Shown: in pieces, positions 1 through 13,527 of the stretch | Numbering within the stretch: position 1 is the first letter of the stretch | Layout: each line of letters starts with the position of its first letter | From: Liolophura sinensis | Taxonomy: Eukaryota; Mollusca; Polyplacophora; Chitonida; Chitonidae | Direction: 5' to 3' | DNA: 64,000 nucleotides | Assembly (NCBI RefSeq): GCF_032854445.1 | Contig: NC_088300.1 | Span: 28,499,608-28,563,607, forward strand | Made by a program: the position numbers and the translations under genes | Notes under the pieces: generated by a model | The model's database searches: none | The model's input: the letters and a program-made list of their open reading frames with translations, nothing else | What the model was told of the DNA's origin: nothing

Positions 1-3000
1 AGTATGGTAATGCCAAGACTATGAAGCTGAATAACAAGCTTGAAACTGATATTAAATGTACCTGCCCACAAAAGTACACCTTTAACAGCTATAAGGATAT
101 AATCCTTCAGAACCACTTTGCTGATATTTAGCATCCTGCCAATTTAAACTATCCATTACCTGATCGAAGGACAAATCAATACTAAAAAAATAAAATGCAT
201 TTAGATGGCTATATTAACCAGAGCTACCTATATATTCCCATACACTGTAAATGGAAAAGCAAAGAAAAATCCTACCAGGCTGGAGAACTTTCAAGAGGAA
301 AGTCCTGGAGAAGTCTCAGAGTCAGGTTATGAGGTGAACTGGATCTCTTCAGATACAGTATCCCAATGAGGCTTCCCCTGGACCCCTAGCAACTTTTGAA
401 GACCACCGATATGAAAAATAACCATGAAGTCACCATAGATCATGGCGAGTTAGCCAAGGAAAGTTCAATTTGGACCCCCAGAACACTGACCCTTTGCTCC
501 AGACAACTGGCTCCTGGAGACTGGATGACATTGCATCTTTTAACATAATGCCATTATTTGACATCCAGGCAACAAAAAGGCCACGTTACGAGTTTGTAAA
601 CACCAATCAGAGGAGCTCTATTTGAATTCTGCGAAAGCCTTCACCCAGGGCCCTGATTTCAACTCAAAAGTTTCAGGTCAGGACTGGTTAACCAGGTTTA
701 GAGAGCGCATTACCTGTGCCGATTATTATATACATCTTCAATCGAGGCTGCACAAAAAGAAATGAAATTGTGGACGTCAATAGGCTGTTAGTGTAAGATG
801 TAAGGAGACGATGCCCGGGAGTATTGATCGGGCCGTTGTGCATCAGTTACACCACAAGAACCCGAAGCACCGATAAGACAGTGCTTAGCTTACACTTAAT
901 CAGCTTTAGGCCATATGAAATACAGCAATAAATTCCTGTGAGCATTCAACGGCCACGATTCCCTGGATTCCCAGACCAATCGACTAGCACTTTCTGGGTC
1001 AACCGCACTGGATTTGGGTACTTACATACTCCTTCCAAACACTGCGCCACCAGGAAGTTTTCCAAAAGTCTATAACTTAATCTACACCCTTGGACCACAT
1101 CCCGCGCTTGTCTAGGTCAAATTGCCTGCTACAAAAACACTCTATATTGGAGCTGGAATCATACCAAAGCTACCCAGGGATGCTTACAAATGTACACAAT
1201 CGAGGATTGACCAAGAAACCAGTGCTATAAGCTTGGTCATTAAGGGCATGTGATTAAAGCATTGCCCACTACATGACTCTGATCCAGTTCTTAGAATTGA
1301 GATGTCCAGAGTCCAGAGAAAGTAACCCAACATCCTTGATTCCACTCTATCTTCAAAAGGCACATGACAGTCATGCTTTGTAACGCTGTTCTACTCTTTC
1401 ACCGGGTACATATGCACCATTTAATAATAACTAACATGACTAAAGAGATGTAGATGGATCAAACACCTCCAAAACTGATGGGCCAATTGAAGCACATATG
1501 TACTGTTACAGAAAATGCTTTTTAAACAGACTGACAGAATATGGATAGCAGTTAGCATAAACAGAATTCCACATACAGTTTCTATAATATGACATTAATG
1601 TGACACCTGAAGTGTGTGGACAACTAAAGAACCAGAACAGCTTTAAAGAACAAAAATTCTTCTCCCCCCAAAACAGGAAACATTATACTAAGTCAAGAAC
1701 ATAAATAATATGTACGTATATTCATACTATTTTGTAAACAAAAAAACATTTTTTTTTTGTTACATTATCATGTAACATGATAATGAGAATGAAACAGCTG
1801 CAAAATTCACTGCCCACAACATATGTACTTCTAGCAGTAGTAACATGTATTCTTTCAATGTTTCTTTCCCGTTATCAAAATCTATATTGAGTTGATGTAC
1901 TGTACATGTCAACAGGACGGTGAAGTCCTGGAGCAATTTACTGTATTTTGTCAGCAGATCCAGAGAATGGCTGGGGTTCTGTTTTGAAAAACACAGCTCC
2001 ATGTGACAAACGTCAATGTTTAACTCAAGTTAAGAAGACACAAGTAACATATCACAGTATGCCCCGAAAAAACAATCTTAAGGATATGTTAATGAACATA
2101 TTAAAGGCAAATAATAAATAATAATGTATACAAGGTAGGCAACTAATTTGTGGATGAAATTCTGTAGGCCATAACAGTAGTGTTGAATCCACAAGCAAAA
2201 TTATTAGACATATCTAATACAAGGCAGGTGCCAAGTACATGACATACCACCGGTTCCACATAGAATAGATAGTGTAGTCTAGCATGGTCACATCAAGGTT
2301 GTTTGGAACTTACAAGGACAATCTTCTAACATGTACTGACTGTAAAGATTTTAGAATCCAAGATGCCGGCCAAGCATACATGTTTAATTACCATCCCCCA
2401 TGTTAATTGGTGACAAGCTGAGGCCCATATCACTGAGGTTTGGAACGTTTAAGATACAAGGCTAAACACCAGCTTGTGTGGCCGAAGACATAGTTGATGC
2501 AGTTGGCTAAGGGATCACCCTGATTCCCAAATATCCCTCGACTTTGTCTACAGTGAATGCTTTGACAAACCATAATAAAACTAAAATGTTCACTAGAGTA
2601 AATGACCTTGGGTGCTTCATAAATGCTTTTCAACCCATACAAAAATATGAGGAGTTATTTAAAAAAGGCATACACAGGTTTGAACAACGAGAAGGCAGTT
2701 GTCTTTATCCATTCACATGGAAGGTAAATTTTAAAAACCTAAATGCATACTGTATAAATTTTATGCACATGGGATAAAACATCATTTCACTTAACATTAC
2801 TTTATACGCAAGCAATTTTCCACTCAACAAGGCAATAATGTAATTATAAAATAAGATTTATAATAAACTCCTTTTGATAGGATTTAATGCTGAAGGGAGT
2901 TATATTCCTGTGACAAGAACTCATATTAACATGACACCGCTCAGCAACTCAAAGAGCTGTATTCATAACACAGCCCTATGTGAACTAGTCAGGAACAATG

Positions 3001-5333
3001 TAATGCATCACACCAAACAGTTCTTTATTTCATCCTATAGCCATATGAGTGAATAAAGACAACTGCCCTCTTGTTGTTCAAATCTATATATGCCCTTTTT
3101 TCTTCTCCCTCATTCAAAGTTATACGTTCCGTAAACAATTGTATTCTTAATGAGCCAGTTAACATTGTAATTATCTCCACATCTCGCAAGGCCTGATGGT
3201 TGTTTTCCTTCAAATCTTTATGCTCACTGAAGCATTGCAGAATTTGCCTTTCAAAACACCTGGAACCTTGAACAATTGACATTCACTGTAAAGTCCTGAA
3301 TTGGTTTCAGTAAACAACTGCAAGAGGCAGTATACAACAATTATATATGTAGATCACAGTGAAAGTTTCCCCAATGCAAAAACAATGCAAGTTATCAAGT
3401 CAGGCTGATGTCAGTGCATCATTAATCACATGTGGACGTGCCTCAGCCAACCATTTATGAGAAGGTACAAGTTTGCACGTAGGCAGCTCTAAATCTCCAC
3501 TAAATCTTAAGAGTTAAGACAATGCAGGACAATCACTTGTCACAAGGCTGATTTCACAAGAGAAATTTCCACACAGAAGTAATCCATCATTTTGGCAAAC
3601 ATCACCTGTTTAATTTACATGAGCAACAAATAAATATTTTATTACTGCCAGGCAAAAAAAACAAAAAAAAAAACAGAAAAAAAGAGCAGTTCAACTGAAC
3701 TTACATCTATAAGAAGATCATCCCAGAGTGTCAAATATCATCAGCTTTTAGCTTGCCATTTTGTGCAGCAGACCTGATAGAAAAATTCTTTGACATGAAT
3801 TCAAATTCAAATGATCACTTATCTGGCAAAGTGTCAGAATTTTCAAAGGTGCATCTTCAAACGTATCAACCACCATAACAGGGCTGCAATATTACCAAAC
3901 TGATGTTAAGACATAATCATCAATTCATTCAAACATATCAAAGAACTTGTTAAAAGTTCTTAAACCTTCCACACTTGCATGGATGCATGCAAATCAAGTA
4001 TTCGGCAATTCATATGATTATTTCTGAATATATCCAATACAAAAGGTTCTAATACATTTACAGAGATACTGCCTGAACAAAAACGTCTGGGCACATGGGA
4101 ACTGGGTGAAAGACATTACTACACATCTACATGTACATTGCCTAAAAAAAGCATGGCATATAGCACATAAAACATTTTTGTTGTTGTTGTGATTTTTTGT
4201 TTTCTACATCACATTTCATTCTAGAAATTGTGCATATCTGTTGACATTAGCTTGCCACTTAAATACAATGTATAAAAGTATGTTAACCTATAGTCATGAC
4301 AGTATGGAGTTAAAATAAGTCTTTAATGTATATCTTTGGGTACCAAGCTAGAAAGAGTTAATAACTAAAAACCATTAAAAGAGATAATCCTAAAAAGTTT
4401 CATCATTCATATTAAAAACCTGTTCTAAATGATAAATGTGAGTGTCCCATACACATGCTGTCCACTGATAAGGGGCGGAAAAAAAAACAAGTTAACAAAA
4501 TATGGAAGACAGCCATGTCCTAAATAGTTCAAAACGATGACAGCTCATTCGTAATGTCCTAATGAACATTTGATAAAATGATAACTTCTTTCTTCACATC
4601 TTGTGTGTCATAAATTAACGCTTTATGCTGAACACAGTCTGGGTATATACATGTATAAGGTAGACAACTCACTTTAATTCAACTGAGCCTCTAGCTGGGA
4701 ATCCAAATTCTACTGTGTAAAAATGATGCTGATGCTACATGTAATGGTAAATCCATGAGATTTGTCTCATCAACTAACTAATTACTGGAATGTCTAACAA
4801 AACTTCAGAGGAAGTACTATTTTATTGTTTTTTCTTGGGTTTTTTGGGCAAATAATCTCATTTATTATAAGTACCTCAAGTCCTTAAAATTCATTTTAAT
4901 GTTTGGCAAACAAATGTTAACTTTAATTTGAATGATAAATGCAAAAAAAACTTGTGAAAATAATATCAAAATTGGAAAATAAAATAACTTCATTTATCAC
5001 TGTCAGCTGCCCATTGGCCATGACAAATTCACTCTTATATCAACTTGTACTATAAAACAATGTCTGTTTGCCTGTTTTTTTTCTTTGTTTTTTTTTTCAT
5101 TAGTGCTTACTGTTTAAATTAACAATATGTACACTTCACTTCTATATAAAGGGCAGTCTGTTTCATGCTTGGAGGGCAGTGAAGCACAAGGAGTATAAAC
5201 TACTGGTTTTTGGCGAGTCACTGAAAAAACCAGAGAACTAGATTAACTTGTCAGATCCTCACCCTCAGAGGAAGAGATTGCACACATTTAACTACGCATA
5301 GAATACAGCCTGGACAGCTCTGTTCTCTGCTTG
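1..5333. other. No gene recognised
   Basis: Non-coding by inspection. The first 1.3 kb is less AT-rich than the rest but stop-dense in all frames I read. Small frames (60-85 codons) at 1760-3282 show no family. A short A/C-rich stretch at 3650-3685 and a GTTGTTGTTGT run at 4180 are the only simple repeats. Confidence 0.6.
2430..2547 (-). CDS. Candidate terminal exon, unassigned
   Basis: After a possible acceptor (gcattcactgtag), a minus-strand frame reads SRGIFGNQGDPLANCINYVF and continues GHTSWCLALYLKRSKPQ to a TGA at 2430. The end is basic, and the middle could be one short hydrophobic segment. No family recognised. In this window random frames of this length are common, so support is weak. 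Confidence 0.18.
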
Positions 5334-5494
5334 CCCTAATTCCTCAACCTCTTCGCGTGTGAAAGAACAACTTTCAGTGCAATTTTTCTGACAAAACTAT
5401 ATTGGCTGGATGTGCCAATGTCAGAGCTTCACAAAAAGTATCATTTTATTAATTATACACCTTGCACACATGTGAAAGGGTAGAAGAATTACAG
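5334..5494. mobile_element. TIR/TA MITE, copy 1
   Basis: Starts CCCTAATTCCTCAACCTC and ends in the inverted form ...GGGTAGAAGAATTACAG followed by TA. Internal blocks (aactttcagtgcaattt, cttcacaaaaagtat, catgtgaaag) are shared with copies at 47352 and 54900. Shorter than the others by about 50 bp. Confidence 0.75.
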
Positions 5495-5620
5495 TAATGA
5501 TAATACTCAGGAACAGTGGGGAATCTTAGGAGTTACCCTGCCTGCCTGATTTCAATTGAAAGAACAGCATCTTCACCGCTATGTCAAAACCACACCAAGT
5601 ATATACAGCGGGTGGATGAG

Positions 5621-5715
5621 GATTGATTGACTGATCAGTTATTGTTTGATGCTGTGCTCAAGAATTTTTTTACTGATATGGCGTCAGTCAGGTTTATTAT
5701 TGAAGGAGCGCACAG
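5621..5715 (-). mobile_element. Second SINE subfamily fragment, decayed
   Basis: Contains gattgactgatcagttattg, gctgtgctcaagaattttt and gtcaggtttattattgaagg, matching the tail and central block of the second subfamily. The 62-codon frame over it is not a gene. Confidence 0.5.
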
Positions 5716-6811
5716 ACTAGGAAAACTACTAGGTCAGTATGTCTTTGATCTACAGCTTGGTAGACTGTACAATCATGTATATAGACAGGTAAATGGACTA
5801 TTCACCTGCAGCTGATAACTTCGAAAACTCTATCCACCAAGAACTAATATATGCATAACAAGGATTTACGTTAATTAATTAGCAGCATAGCGTCTTCAAT
5901 CATATTTATCCTGAACAGCTAGTATATGGTCCACTTAATATCAAGCTACTAATACTTTTATGTCACGTAGGATTATACATGATAGCCTCAAAGATAGTAA
6001 TGAAATACGCAGATAATATATTCAGGCACAAGGTCTATTGTTTACTGTGAGTACATAGACAATTATATGGAAATGTATATCATAAAGAATAATATATTTA
6101 TCAAGGCATTATTTTTTTCCATGATGGATAAAAAATACTTTTAAAATTTGCAGACTTTGGCTGTATTTGTTTATGACCCATTTTCACTGTTTTTTAACTA
6201 AAGATCATTAAATAACAGGAATGAGCATGGTGTTTTTATTATTGATCAAAAGTATGTTTCACCAGCAGAATGGAGGCCATAGCTATCCGCATTGGACCTC
6301 ATTTCAACCAAGTAACTTCATCAAAGGCTAAAGAAAGAATACAAAGTGGCTGGACAATACTTTGGACTACGACATTGTTACAGTGAAATGCCAATGTGAA
6401 AGGACATTGTGTAAAAGTAAAAGGATCACACTCGCCAAAGTTAAAAAAAAAAACATACAAATAGCTGAAAAGTATTTGATTTATCTGATACAATTATAAA
6501 CCTTCAATAGATCATGTTTTTGCCTGATGGCAGAACCAGGTTAGTTCTAAGACAAAACTGATTTGATCTCGCATCACTATTTACTAGTCAAGCATAAAAC
6601 ATTCCGTCCCTCAGAATTCAACAATAGAATGACAATCCTAAGATTATCTCTGAGATTTAATACAAAGAATTACCAAGAGCACAAAACAAGTTATTGCAAA
6701 TATGTGAGCAATGTTCTAGAAGTTTACATTGTGGTTATAGCCAGAAGATGCATTAATAATGATTTGATTACCAGTATTTTACAGTTATTTACACATATGT
6801 ATATACATTTT

Positions 6812-6912
6812 TTTATATATTTATTTGATTGGTTTTTAGGGCTGTGCCTAAGAATTCTTCATTTCTATGAAGGCAGACAGTTGTATGGGTGGAGGCAACC
6901 AGAGAGCCTGCA
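6812..6912 (-). mobile_element. SINE tail fragment, decayed
   Basis: atatttatttgattggtttt followed by gtgcctaagaattcttcatt and gtatgggtggaggcaaccag. This is the SINE 3' domain only. Confidence 0.5.
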
Positions 6913-7689
6913 TTAAATTATCAACCTATACTAATTACATTACAAACCTCCTGAGGTAAAGTCACTGCTGAAGGCACGTAAACATTTTATTATAATGATC
7001 AAAAGACCATAATTTACAAAACAATATCCCGTGTTAATCCCAGACAATACTCAACTAGGATTTCCATGTGGTAATTACAATCAAGTACCAATAGCTGTGC
7101 TAGTTAAGTAACAGAGAAACATTTAATACAAACATGATTTCCACCACATATGCACAAATAAGCAAATTTACATTTACTCTTATATGCATATTTCAAATTT
7201 ATCTGTCACTGACTGAAAACACAATGCCTACAGCAATGCATATAGAAGACAAAGATACAAAGAAAAACAGTACATCTGTATTAAAGTGCATTATTGTAAC
7301 GTGTACAACATTAGACATATATGTACCTAGAGTACAGGTAATAAGTCCATCATAAACTGAAGCGTCTAAAACTGAAATATACCTGGCAATACAGCTAGTC
7401 TATTACCTTATCTGAAGTCCCCCAAATTAATAAAATAGCTTAATAAATTAACATATGAGACAAAGGAAGACAATTTATAGCATGTAATTTTGTTCTTTGA
7501 TCTTAATTTGAATACTCAAACGTAGAGTTTACGAAACGTTGTCAAATTAAGTAAATACCCTTGTGCAAAAACCTAATGAGTTTGGCTTTTATGTCATATT
7601 CTTCATTACTCAGCAGGTTAAGAACAACGGTGGTGAGTTTATGAAAAAAAAAATAATATACAAATATTAAATGTGGCATGACAGTGTCA

Positions 7690-7825
7690 TATGAAAAGGC
7701 CTGGGGTATTCCGTACTGTTTGAAGTGGGGTCTCCGCAGACGGGCACCATCTCCACGAGTCGCCCAGAGAAGGTGTAAGACCCTTCAGGCTTCATGGTAT
7801 GAAGCAGCAAATGATTTAAGCCTCA
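7690..7825 (-). CDS. Candidate GC-rich coding remnant, unassigned
   Basis: On the minus strand a GC-rich frame reads MKPEGSYTFSGRLVEMVPVC, then GDPTSNSTEYPRPFHMTLS, and stops at TAA near 7677. The plus strand is also open. Base composition differs sharply from both flanks. No clear acceptor and no family recognised. It could be a terminal exon, a retroposed fragment or a repeat. Confidence 0.2.
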
Positions 7826-9495
7826 CACAAATGGGGCAAAGTTTTCATGGTAAATTTGTAACAAATTGATATGCCTTGCTAAATAGGCAATGGATCTAGC
7901 TGATTTTTTAACCTAATCTGAAGGGCCACAGAATTACAATATCTGAAGCAGTTATTGCACAGATATCAACAACCAATTGGAATCAAGGAAACTTTTAAAT
8001 ATGTAATCTTATTACACAACCTCAGATTTCACAAAATGCACCTGAACACAAAATTTAAGTTAGCAAATATATGTAGGAGTTTTTGCACAGAAAGTAACGA
8101 CAATGGTCATTAAGAGAATTCAGTATAAAAATATTCACAAATCCAGCTGTTTTTCATCCAACTTCACCTGATATCATACAAAGTGAACCTACACATATCT
8201 GATCACAATCAGGAAATATATGGAGAAGTTATTGCACAGAAATGAAAGCCTGACAGAGGGATACATCCAAAGCAATCTCTGGACACATTTTATGAAAAAT
8301 TAGACAAAAGAAAAATGGCTGAATAAAATGTTATCATAATTCATGTACAATAGCAATTATGAGCCTGTCTAATATATCCCGATACAAAGCAAATTCTCAT
8401 TATATTCTTTGACACATGGCAACCTTGTAACATTAACATGTTACACTTTTCTTGCAAATGTAACTGGAATTGTGTGATATGGGTCACCTTAAGTATCATT
8501 CATTACATCCAAGACTACTAATAGGTGAACAGTGGATCTCTCATCTTCCAAATTCAATTACATACAGAGGAAATTCCTCCTGATGAACGCTTCGTTTATG
8601 TGCACAGAATATTAATTCATGACTTCTCTCAGAACATTATCTATATGAACAGAATAAACTTGAAATATATCAATGTCTCAGGCATTTCCATTTTTCTTAA
8701 GAACTATTAACTCGAATTTGTAATTATACTGGAAAAGGAAAAACTGAATAGCCAGCGACAAGGTACATTCTGGTAATTCTTGATATACTGATATTCATGC
8801 ATGTTTTGATATGTGAAATTGATGCAATTATGAATATTAATGATGAAGGGCAAAATATCAATATTATTTCCTGTAATTATCTGCACGCAAAGACACAAAA
8901 CAATGCAATGAACACAGCAATCACTCTTTCGGAATGATAATACATGTACTCACAACTAAACAAACTGATTAAATAGAAAGACTTCAAAAAAGTCACTAGT
9001 TTTCTTACAGAATTGAATATCAGTTAACCGGATAAAGAAACAAACCTGTCATGTCCAAATATCATGAGTATAGATAATTTCAAATCCCTAAAACATTGTA
9101 CATCCCCAAATTATTATTGGAAAACTGAAACCTAACAACAGTTAAGGGATTTTGAAATAAATAATGGAAATAATCAACAAATAGGCCTACAGTATTCAAG
9201 TAACCGCAACTGAATGAGGAGACTCGGAGCTTATATCATTATCCTAAATCGTAATAAATGTATTAATTCATGATGAATACTGCAGAGCAAATTTACATAT
9301 GAAACAGATTAATGGGTTGGCTACAGCATAGATAAGGTCAGCGATTAACTTACGGAAACATGCAGAGCCAGGTGTCATGTCATCAGTACAAAACCCCACA
9401 CATGTGAACACAGAGACAGAGGGAGAGAGAAAGACAGAGATACACCTGTGTCTTATAAAAGATATACAGGCCTTTTCTCATTAGCCTGATCTCAC

Positions 9496-10000
9496 CTGAG
9501 CCAGGTAGCAGGGTGAGGACACCCACAGACTGTCATATATACACCAGCCTGCTTCACTGCACGAGCTCTACGCATGTCCCCCCTCAACTCAGACAGCCAA
9601 ATATAAGGAAACTTGCGAGACAGAGTCAGCAGTTGATTGCATGAAATTGTCAACACAGGTATCTGTCGACAAGCCTGTTCTGTAAGGTCCTGCTGTCCTA
9701 CAGACAGGCATTCCTCGCGACAATGTTTTCAGCAGTGTTTCACAACACCACTTGGTTGATCGGGGGGAAAGTTGTCAACATCTCGGTTTGAGACGACCTG
9801 GTGGATAATCCTCAAACGGCAAAGAATCCGAAAATTTTCCCAAAGCCAACAAAGGCGATTGACTAAAAACCTTTGTACCGTTAGACACTTGTCTTGCATA
9901 CGAGCTGGCGAGGGGAGATCAGCCAGCAACGGCATGGCAGGAATGAGCTCTCACATTGAAGACGCTCAGGTATGCGCATACAAGCCTGGGACGTTTTAAA
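9496..10000. promoter_or_regulatory. CpG-richer block, candidate promoter or first-exon region
   Basis: CpG dinucleotides (tcgcgag, gtcgac, gacgacc, cggcaaag, ggcgagg and others) are much denser here than in flanking sequence. Stop codons are scarce on both strands. Minus: an open frame over 9496-9728 ends at a good donor, GCTCAG|gtgaga; it contains KFPYIWLSELRGD and CGCPHPATWL. Plus: ATGGCAGGAATGAGC at 9932 leads to GCTCAG|gtatgc. Neither peptide is a family I recognise, and frames open by chance are expected in GC-richer DNA. Invertebrate promoters are often relatively CpG-rich, so a transcription start in either direction is possible. Confidence 0.3.
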
Positions 10001-13000
10001 CAATCTTGCCCAATGTGATCATACAGTTGCTTTTTTTGGCCCCCATCTGTAAACCTTTACACGAATTTCTGAAAAAGACTGAGGCTAGCACAAGACACCT
10101 CTTTGATGTGAACAAACTTTTTCTCTTTTCTCTTTCTCTGATTTCAAAAACTTCTCCTGGGCCACAGCAAGTGATCAAGTTGTACGAAGAATCAGTTACC
10201 CCTAAGATAACAAATGAGCAAACACCCAACTCGCAGCATCATACCGCAGCCTCTTACATCAGTGGCATGCCAGACAAATCCAAAAACATTTGTTTCTGTC
10301 TTTGAATCATGCCTCTGTACAAGACACATGCTCTAAATTATCATCTGCGGAGCATGTAGACAAACAAAGATAAGCCTAGAGCTGGCGAAGTAAAAGCTGT
10401 GATGTCCATGTTTAACCCCAGCATCAGGCCATGCAGCCAGGGCCAGAGTGTGTAGCTAATATCTAGTTTCTGACTCAGGGAGACTACAGCTTAGCAGATC
10501 ATCCTTCGTAAAACCCCCTTGTTAAAAAGACAGGTAAAAAACAATAAACAGGTAAAGGCTGAAAGCTGAGAAAGGGGTATTACCTGTACAGTAGTGACAT
10601 ATTCCACATTAGCTCCCGTAATCACTGATAGCCAGGTTAAGTCTCCAGTACACCCGACTAAGCTCGGGGGCTTTGATACAATCTCTCAAGACACCTTGGG
10701 CTTCTAGGCCTCAGCACAAACAAAGATGGGTCCAGGTAGGAAGTGAATTCTGAGCAATCCTGTCTGTGTATAATGTAAACTGAATATCCATGAAGAGACA
10801 GAAACCACACAGTTAGCTACACATACCTGTAGCTAAGCCACTGTTCCAATTGTCTTAACCACTCCTACAGACGAAAGCCACAAACCTATTTATTAATTGT
10901 GCATTACAATTACCTTGGGCCCTTAGGGGAGAAAAATAAACACTACAGTTTTATAAGCCTTTGTAGACTGTCCACTATCAGTACAGCAATACTGTAATTA
11001 ATAAAGTGAGGTTATAAGAAAGACTAGATACTAGGAAGACCTTTAGGCTGAGGGTATTTTAGGCGCATATCGTTAATTACAACATTATAACAGTTATCAA
11101 GAGTTCAAAAAACAGGGGCAGAGTCCCACATGTCCTAGCTCAGCATCACTGAAATTGACTTTTTTTCCTTCGTAAGATAAGACATCTCAAAACTGATGTA
11201 AGCGATACAAATATACTGCGGAAAATTATATCTTAAAATAGATATTTTACTCATATTTTCAGGCTTTTTTTTAAAATAGAAATTAAAAGTATTCAAATGA
11301 CTTGGACCATACCGCCAAGGGCAAGGTACTCTTAACATCACATCTTTTTTCTTCATATTCATAGACAGGCAAAATGTTTGTGTACATCATGTAAGTTGTC
11401 TTTTACTTGTGGTTATGCGCATTCTAACTGGGAGAACCATATACAGTTCATAACCTAATTGTATTAAGTGTCAAGTCCTTCATATGCAGAAGATCTTGTA
11501 GATATCTCGTAGATCTTGAAAGGGGTATTCCAAGGTGATAATTTCAAGACTCATTTCCATTTCCTAGTCCATATGATTGGAACATTAGGGTGCATTCAAC
11601 TTGATTTCTTACCGAAAAAACAAAAAACAAGAATGAAAGTATTTTACATATTACATACAGCTTTCATCTGTTTGTCTGATAAACTCACTTCATGTTTAAA
11701 TTCCCTTCACTTAAACCGTATTTACTTTACATAATTACCATGGTACTGTTTCCTACTGAAATGATATTTAAGCTGAAAGGAAACCACTAAACCCTATCAG
11801 ACTTAATTTCTTAAACTGATCACATTTTATGACATTATACCAGACCAGACTAAAGTTTGAAGCAATGATATGTATCTCTCTTTACACATCATATGAACTC
11901 ATCAAACTGTCCTGGAACCATCCATGACCATTAGACTTAATGGGTTCCCCAAAAAACCACTAGCCTTTGTCCAATGAGGTAGAGAGTTCTAATCCAGCTT
12001 GCTCTTGTGTAACTATGACTTTTAACGGTCCCCGGGAGGATTGTTGGGTAAATGGGGAGGTGGGCTCATTTTATCTGGGACGTGGACCCTGTCCAGTATC
12101 CTCCAGCTATAAACCTGTACAAAACAGATTCTAGTACTGTCAACTGACTAAGACCATTACAAAATTTGACCCATTGACCTCAGGGTGGGGCACTGTATAA
12201 TCTCCTGAAAAAAATGTCAATCATCCTGACCATTTGACCAGCAGGTCTTCTGAAACAAGAGGTAGTTGAGTGGTAAACATGCATTACATATATTTCTCTG
12301 ATCAGAAAAGTAACATCTCCTACATATCTCATAAACATATGTGAATAGCAAATGTCCTCTAGAAAATGGCTGAAGTAAAAGTGTTATCATTTATATCTGA
12401 CAGAAACACTTTCTGTTACCTTTATACCGGACACCAATTTGCCATTACCCACAGTTTACCATTATACACAGAAGACCCGTTTTTGTTACTCACACCATTA
12501 CTTAATCCCACTCAGTGAACCGTTCAACACACCTGTCACAATGCTGCATCAAGCACGTTTACCAGGGTAGTTTACACGTATATATTTTCACAATAAGTTT
12601 TCTTTGGAAAACAGATATCCAGATCCACCAGGAGAAAATACAATCACACAAGTCCATGCGTTACCTTAGTAGTTAGAAGTTCTCATAAGTTTAGCTTATT
12701 AACCAAGATGACTTGTAGCTAGCAGGAGAGTAATACATGTAAAGGTCTTAGGGCAGAGCAGACAAACGTAATTATAAAGAGCAGGCTGGGCAACAACAAA
12801 AAAATAAATGCAATTAGCATGTAATCAGTAATCCATAAACTCATTATTTACAATGTTGAATATGTGGAAAATACATTCATACCTATGCACATATTATTGC
12901 ATGTAAAGACTTTCTTTGAAGAAATCAGGTCGCTTTGTGTCAGGCGAATATAGGCAAGCTTTTGTATGAATCTGGTTCAGCTGGTCCACATAAATGTAGC

Positions 13001-13261
13001 AACCAATACTGTAAATGAATGATGAGAAGAGAATGGTGTGGTACAAAACTCATGCCTATCAGTAAACACCATCTGTAGTTTTAAAGTCAAACTGATACAT
13101 ACTGATACCCATGCATGCATATATATGCTAAACAAGGGTTGAGAGAATTAACCTGACATGTTGCCTCTAAGAACTGCTTCAACAGAAATCCTGAATTTAG
13201 CCATGTATCTTTGGATGAAATGCTGAATCTGACCAATCACTGAATGAACGATAGCATGTGA
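10001..13261. other. No gene recognised
   Basis: Mostly unique-looking AT-rich DNA. A frame of 99 codons (10006-10305, plus) overlaps another on the opposite strand and shows no family. At 12030-12110 there is a short G-rich patch without repeat structure that I can define. Confidence 0.5.
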
Positions 13262-13527
13262 CTCCACAAATGTTCCAGGGCAGCGCAATGACCCAGAAGC
13301 CTCTCACCAATGTAGTCGCTGTGTGCTGAGGTCCAGCCTATGCTGGCTTCCTCTCCGGTTATACATGGGAAGGTCTGTCAGTACCCTGAGGGCGATCATG
13401 GGTTTCCCCTGGGCCCTGCCCAGTTTCTTCTCACCATAATGCTGGCCACCGTCATACACATGTACATGTAAGTGAAATATTCTTGAGCTTAGTGTAAAAC
13501 ATCAGTGTAATAAATAAAAAAATAAAA
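13262..13527 (+). mobile_element. tRNA-derived SINE, diverged head
   Basis: Plus-oriented copy: AATGACCCAGAAGCCTCTCA, the CTGGCTTCCTCTCCGG body and GTGAAATATTCTTGAGC near the 3' end, then an A/T tail. The first part of the tRNA-like head is hard to align. Confidence 0.82.

Noticed and set aside
13145-13285. Minus-strand open stretch reading ...GQIQHFIQRYMAKFRISVEA...
   Set aside because: Looks protein-like but has no splice signals or family, and the plus strand gives an equally plausible peptide; it shows how easily chance frames mislead here.
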